A stretch of 22,266 nucleotides of DNA from Pigoraptor chileana (lineage: Eukaryota > Opisthokonta > Filasterea), in assembly GCA_943704495.1 (NCBI GenBank), contig CALSCR010001415.1, forward strand, positions 1 through 22,266, written 5' to 3'. The position numbers were made by a program, and so were the translations under genes. Below the pieces are notes generated by a model. It had not been told where the DNA came from. It was given only the letters and a program-made list of their open reading frames with translations, and did not search any database. Below, in pieces: positions 19,962 through 22,266 of the stretch. Numbering within the stretch: the first letter of the stretch is position 1; every line of letters starts with the position of its first letter.

Positions 19962-21272
19962 GTGGGAATAGTTACAGGTTCTTCCTTGCGCCCTTGTTCG
20001 ATCACTAATGACGTCAATTTGCCTCAAAATTGCCTCATTAGGCTCACAGCCGACTCCGTGCTGGCGAGGACGTCCGCCCTATCTTCTGGTGGGCGCTTGT
20101 TGACGTGACTGCATCATTTGCAGTCGTGCCGTGTGTGTGTGTGTGTGTGTGTGCGTGTGTGTGTATGTGTTGTATTAGGTGTGCATGCATGCTTGGTGTG
20201 TGCTGGGCACATGGAAACACTCTTGTTCAATGCTTCAAAACAAGCAAAAACAATAACACGGACACCGACATATAATGATGCTTAATAATGTAAATCCCGT
20301 GCGTCTGACTATCGCATACCGAACAATCACAGGCGACACCGGCCCAAAAGCTACTTAATGCGCACGGAGGACTGGGATGAATTCCCAAACGGACGGTACG
20401 TGTTTAACAATACTTAATTTCGATCAAATATACACATACGCTTTCATTTTTTAGTTTTTCGTTTCTTTTTGCCACATTTTTGCGCATATTTTGTTTCTGG
20501 AGTTGATCTTTTGCATGCGTGCACACGGATTGGATGTATGCATGTATGTTTGCGTTTGTGTGTGCTTTGTGCGTGAGCTTGTGCGTGAGCTTGTGCTTGT
20601 GGATGGAGGAAGGAGGGCAAAGGGTGACAATGTGGGCTTATCAGAGCTACCCTTGACTGGGAGCGTCGCCGCCTGTCAGTCTGACAGTCCATTGATTTGG
20701 TTTGGTAACAATCAATGGTGTCCAGGTGGGGCGATTTGCGGTCACCGGCGTACGGGGAACTGAGCGATCACTACCTGCTCACCCTTCACGGTGCACAGGT
20801 GGGTGTGCATGTGTGTGTGCGGGTGTGCATGTGTGTGTGCGGGTGTGATTGTCCCGTGCGGGAAAGCGTTCTGCTTTTGTTAATACGTGGAACGTCTGCA
20901 TACACACACCTACAATTGCATTAACACACACACATGCACATGCACAACCAACGCATACGATCATGCCCACCGCCAGAACATTGCCAAGTACTGCCCGGCG
21001 CCAGAGTCCTTCAGCGATATCCGGGATGTTTTTGTGGGGCACGTGACCGGGACAGTGCCTTTCCTCCCGTGGTGTCCGCAGCCGCTGTCCTCGGGTGGGT
21101 GGTCTGTCTTCGCGTCCGTCGATCACGTGGTGCCGTCACGTGCATATGATGTGGGCGACTGTGTGTTCAGTATGCCATTGTGTGCGCATGCGTGCCACAT
21201 GTGCATTGTCTGTGTGTGTGATAAAAGTCGGGGTCCATGAGCGTGTGAGAGATGTGGGACTTACGTGGCCAT

Positions 21273-21304
<32 letters not shown>

Positions 21305-22108
21305 TTGTGTGTGTTGGGCGCGCGTGCCATGCGTGCAATGCTGATTCCAGTGCGCTGTGTTTCTTATTCATCGACAATTGCATTCACCCTGTAGAGTCCG
21401 GACACATTCACGACGATCTCGTCGCGATGAATAAGCGGGGATTTCTCACCATAAACAGCCAGCCGAGTGTTAATGGACTCCCGTCGTCCGACGTCGACTT
21501 TGGTTGGGGGCCTGCGCACGGACGGGTGTATCAGAAGGTGCGTCGATGTTCGTGTGTGTGTGTGTGTGTATGTGTATGTGTGTTGTGTGTATGCATGTAT
21601 GTGCTGTGTGCCTTACATTCGATTTAGTCGGTTTGTGCGTCCCCTTTCCCCTCTGCTCACTAATTGTTCACCAACCCAATGATCCCACCATTCCAATGTG
21701 CATATGACGACGGGGCACAGGCATACGTCGAGTTTTTCTGTTCACCGGAAAACTTTGAGCTCTTTGTGAAGGAAGCGCGTAATTTCGCGAGTTTGCAGTA
21801 CCACGCTGTCAACTGCAGGGTGGGTATTTCAATGTGTGTGTGTGCGTGTGTGTGTACCTATGATTGCGTGCGTGTGTGTGTGTATAAATGTGTAAATATC
21901 CTCGTGTGTAAATCATTGTGATGTGTGTGTGTGTGTGTGTGTGTGTGAATAACTGTGCGTGTATCATTGTGTGTGTGTGTGTGCGTGTACGTGTTTGTCT
22001 ATCATTGTATGTACATTTCCACTGATCCACAACTGTATCATTCACAGGGTGAGCACGTGTCGTATCGCTCTGAGCGCATCACAGCCGTCACGTGGGGTGT
22101 ATTCCCAG
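17000..22108 (+). CDS. MTHFR: Methylenetetrahydrofolate reductase, 3' end outside the window (14 exons seen)
   Basis: MTHFR reduces 5,10-methylene- to 5-methyl-tetrahydrofolate with FAD and NAD(P)H, supplying methionine synthesis. Inferred exons: 17000-17087, 17367-17411, 17690-17893, 18253-18354, 18913-19065, 19336-19460, 19696-19899, 20042-20088, 20333-20395, 20726-20798, 20977-21094, 21395-21537, 21721-21819, 22048-22108; 508 codons, all phases agreeing. Catalytic domain: [10 protein letters not shown] with the conserved Glu21 (E. coli Glu28), [24 protein letters not shown] with Asp113 (E. coli Asp120), [35 protein letters not shown] and GLHFYTMN. The linker EDVRPIFW and RPKSY is followed by the eukaryote-type SAM-responsive regulatory domain: [38 protein letters not shown] and AVTWGVFPG. 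The loop after GDP is about three residues shorter than in human MTHFR. The last 70-100 residues should lie to the right. Confidence 0.96.
17098..17240 (+). repeat. GT-rich tract in MTHFR intron 1
   Basis: Imperfect (GT)n with GTCT and GTAT interruptions starting about ten bases after the donor. A CA-rich stretch lies later in the intron, near 17276-17310. Confidence 0.9.
18166..18217 (+). repeat. (CA)n tract near the 3' end of MTHFR intron 3
   Basis: CA repeats with AT interruptions, 36 bases before the exon 4 acceptor. They are complementary to the GT-rich tract at 17908-18000 beside the donor of the same intron. Confidence 0.92.
18486..18800 (+). repeat. GT-rich minisatellite in MTHFR intron 4
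   Basis: A higher-order repeat begins TATTTGTATGTGCATGTGG at 18548, recurs at 18651 and again at 18720. The basic unit is about 69 bases and the first copy carries an extra (GT)n stretch. Open frames through it on both strands are repeat artefacts. Confidence 0.85.
19219..19272 (+). repeat. Dispersed ~50-bp element, copy in MTHFR intron 5
   Basis: GTGGAGTCCATGGGCACAG, then CCCCTAAGACACTGACT and TGAATTCTTTATCTC, flanked on both sides by (CT)n as at the left edge of the window. Sense orientation to MTHFR. Confidence 0.9.
19461..19492 (+). repeat. (GT)n microsatellite forming the MTHFR intron 6 donor
   Basis: The exon ends GAA ATC AAG and the intron begins with the first GT of a 32-base GT/GC run. 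Confidence 0.9.
19616..19678 (+). repeat. GT/GC-rich tract at the 3' end of MTHFR intron 6
   Basis: Imperfect (GT)n ending shortly before TTTCGACTCTTGACAG. Here the 3' arm is GT, not CA, so this intron does not follow the complementary-arm pattern. Confidence 0.88.
19900..19960 (+). repeat. (GT)n microsatellite forming the MTHFR intron 7 donor
   Basis: The intron starts after TCA CCA TGG with the first GT of a long GT/GC run. Confidence 0.9.
20801..20849 (+). repeat. 20-bp tandem repeat in MTHFR intron 10
   Basis: The unit GGGTGTGCATGTGTGTGTGC occurs twice exactly, followed by a partial third copy, right after the intron donor. Confidence 0.9.
21280..21313 (+). repeat. (GT)n microsatellite in MTHFR intron 11
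   Basis: About 12 perfect GT units, then a TTTGTGTGTG interruption. Confidence 0.92.
21832..21995 (+). repeat. GT-rich tract in MTHFR intron 13
   Basis: Several (GT)n runs separated by short unique sequence fill most of the intron between the exons ending at 21819 and starting at 22048. Confidence 0.88.
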
Positions 22109-22189
22109 GTGAGTGTTAGAAAACGGGCGCCGACTGCCACAAAGCAGAAGGACTCGCTGTATGATAGGAGCCCCTGCACCTTCTCTTGC

Positions 22190-22192
<3 letters not shown>

Positions 22193-22266
<74 letters not shown>
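22193..22266 (+). repeat. (CA)n microsatellite at the right edge
   Basis: A perfect CA run of 37 units inside MTHFR intron 14, reaching the window end. Confidence 0.98.

Noticed and set aside
1-22266. CRISPR arrays, bacterial operons or virus-like elements
   Set aside because: The repeats are microsatellites, minisatellites or a dispersed element without regular spacers. Genes are spliced, and no integrase, transposase, reverse transcriptase or capsid motif was seen.

Overview
The window is nuclear DNA of an intron-rich eukaryote, most likely a unicellular one; I cannot place it more narrowly. I reconstructed five protein genes by reading conserved protein blocks across splice sites. Four are complete in the window (the kinesin C-terminus has one open question) and one runs off the right edge. 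Together they have 46 inferred GT-AG introns, mostly 140-560 bases. Introns and spacers are full of (GT)n/(CA)n and some (CT)n microsatellites. No bacterial operons, rRNA, tRNA, CRISPR, transposase or virus-like genes were seen.

Layout, left to right. 1-323: (CT)n plus two copies of a short dispersed repeat. 324-5536, minus: a KIF12-like kinesin (11 exons, 815 aa). 5537-6449: divergent promoter region. 6450-9807, plus: YL1/VPS72, a subunit of SWR1/SRCAP-type chromatin remodellers (9 exons, 377 aa). 9808-9965: convergent 3' spacer. 9966-12563, minus: a C2-like domain followed by a LURP-one/tubby-like domain (8 exons, one of only 12 nt; 550 aa). 12564-13256: spacer. 13257-16248, minus: an SMN (survival motor neuron) orthologue with the Gemin2-binding helix, two Tudor domains, a His-rich linker and a YG box (8 exons, 453 aa). 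16249-16999: divergent promoter region. 17000-22108 and beyond, plus: methylenetetrahydrofolate reductase (14 exons, 508 codons in the window, C-terminus missing).

The genes are unrelated housekeeping genes (transport, histone-variant exchange, a probable membrane protein, snRNP assembly, one-carbon metabolism) and do not form a pathway. The most interesting features concern the introns. In roughly a dozen of them, (GT)-rich sequence follows the donor and (CA)-rich sequence precedes the acceptor on the sense strand, so the pre-mRNA could pair its own ends. 34 of 46 donors read GTG rather than GTA. A ~50-bp element recurs nine times in the window. The SMN gene appears to have duplicated its Tudor domain together with the intron inside it.
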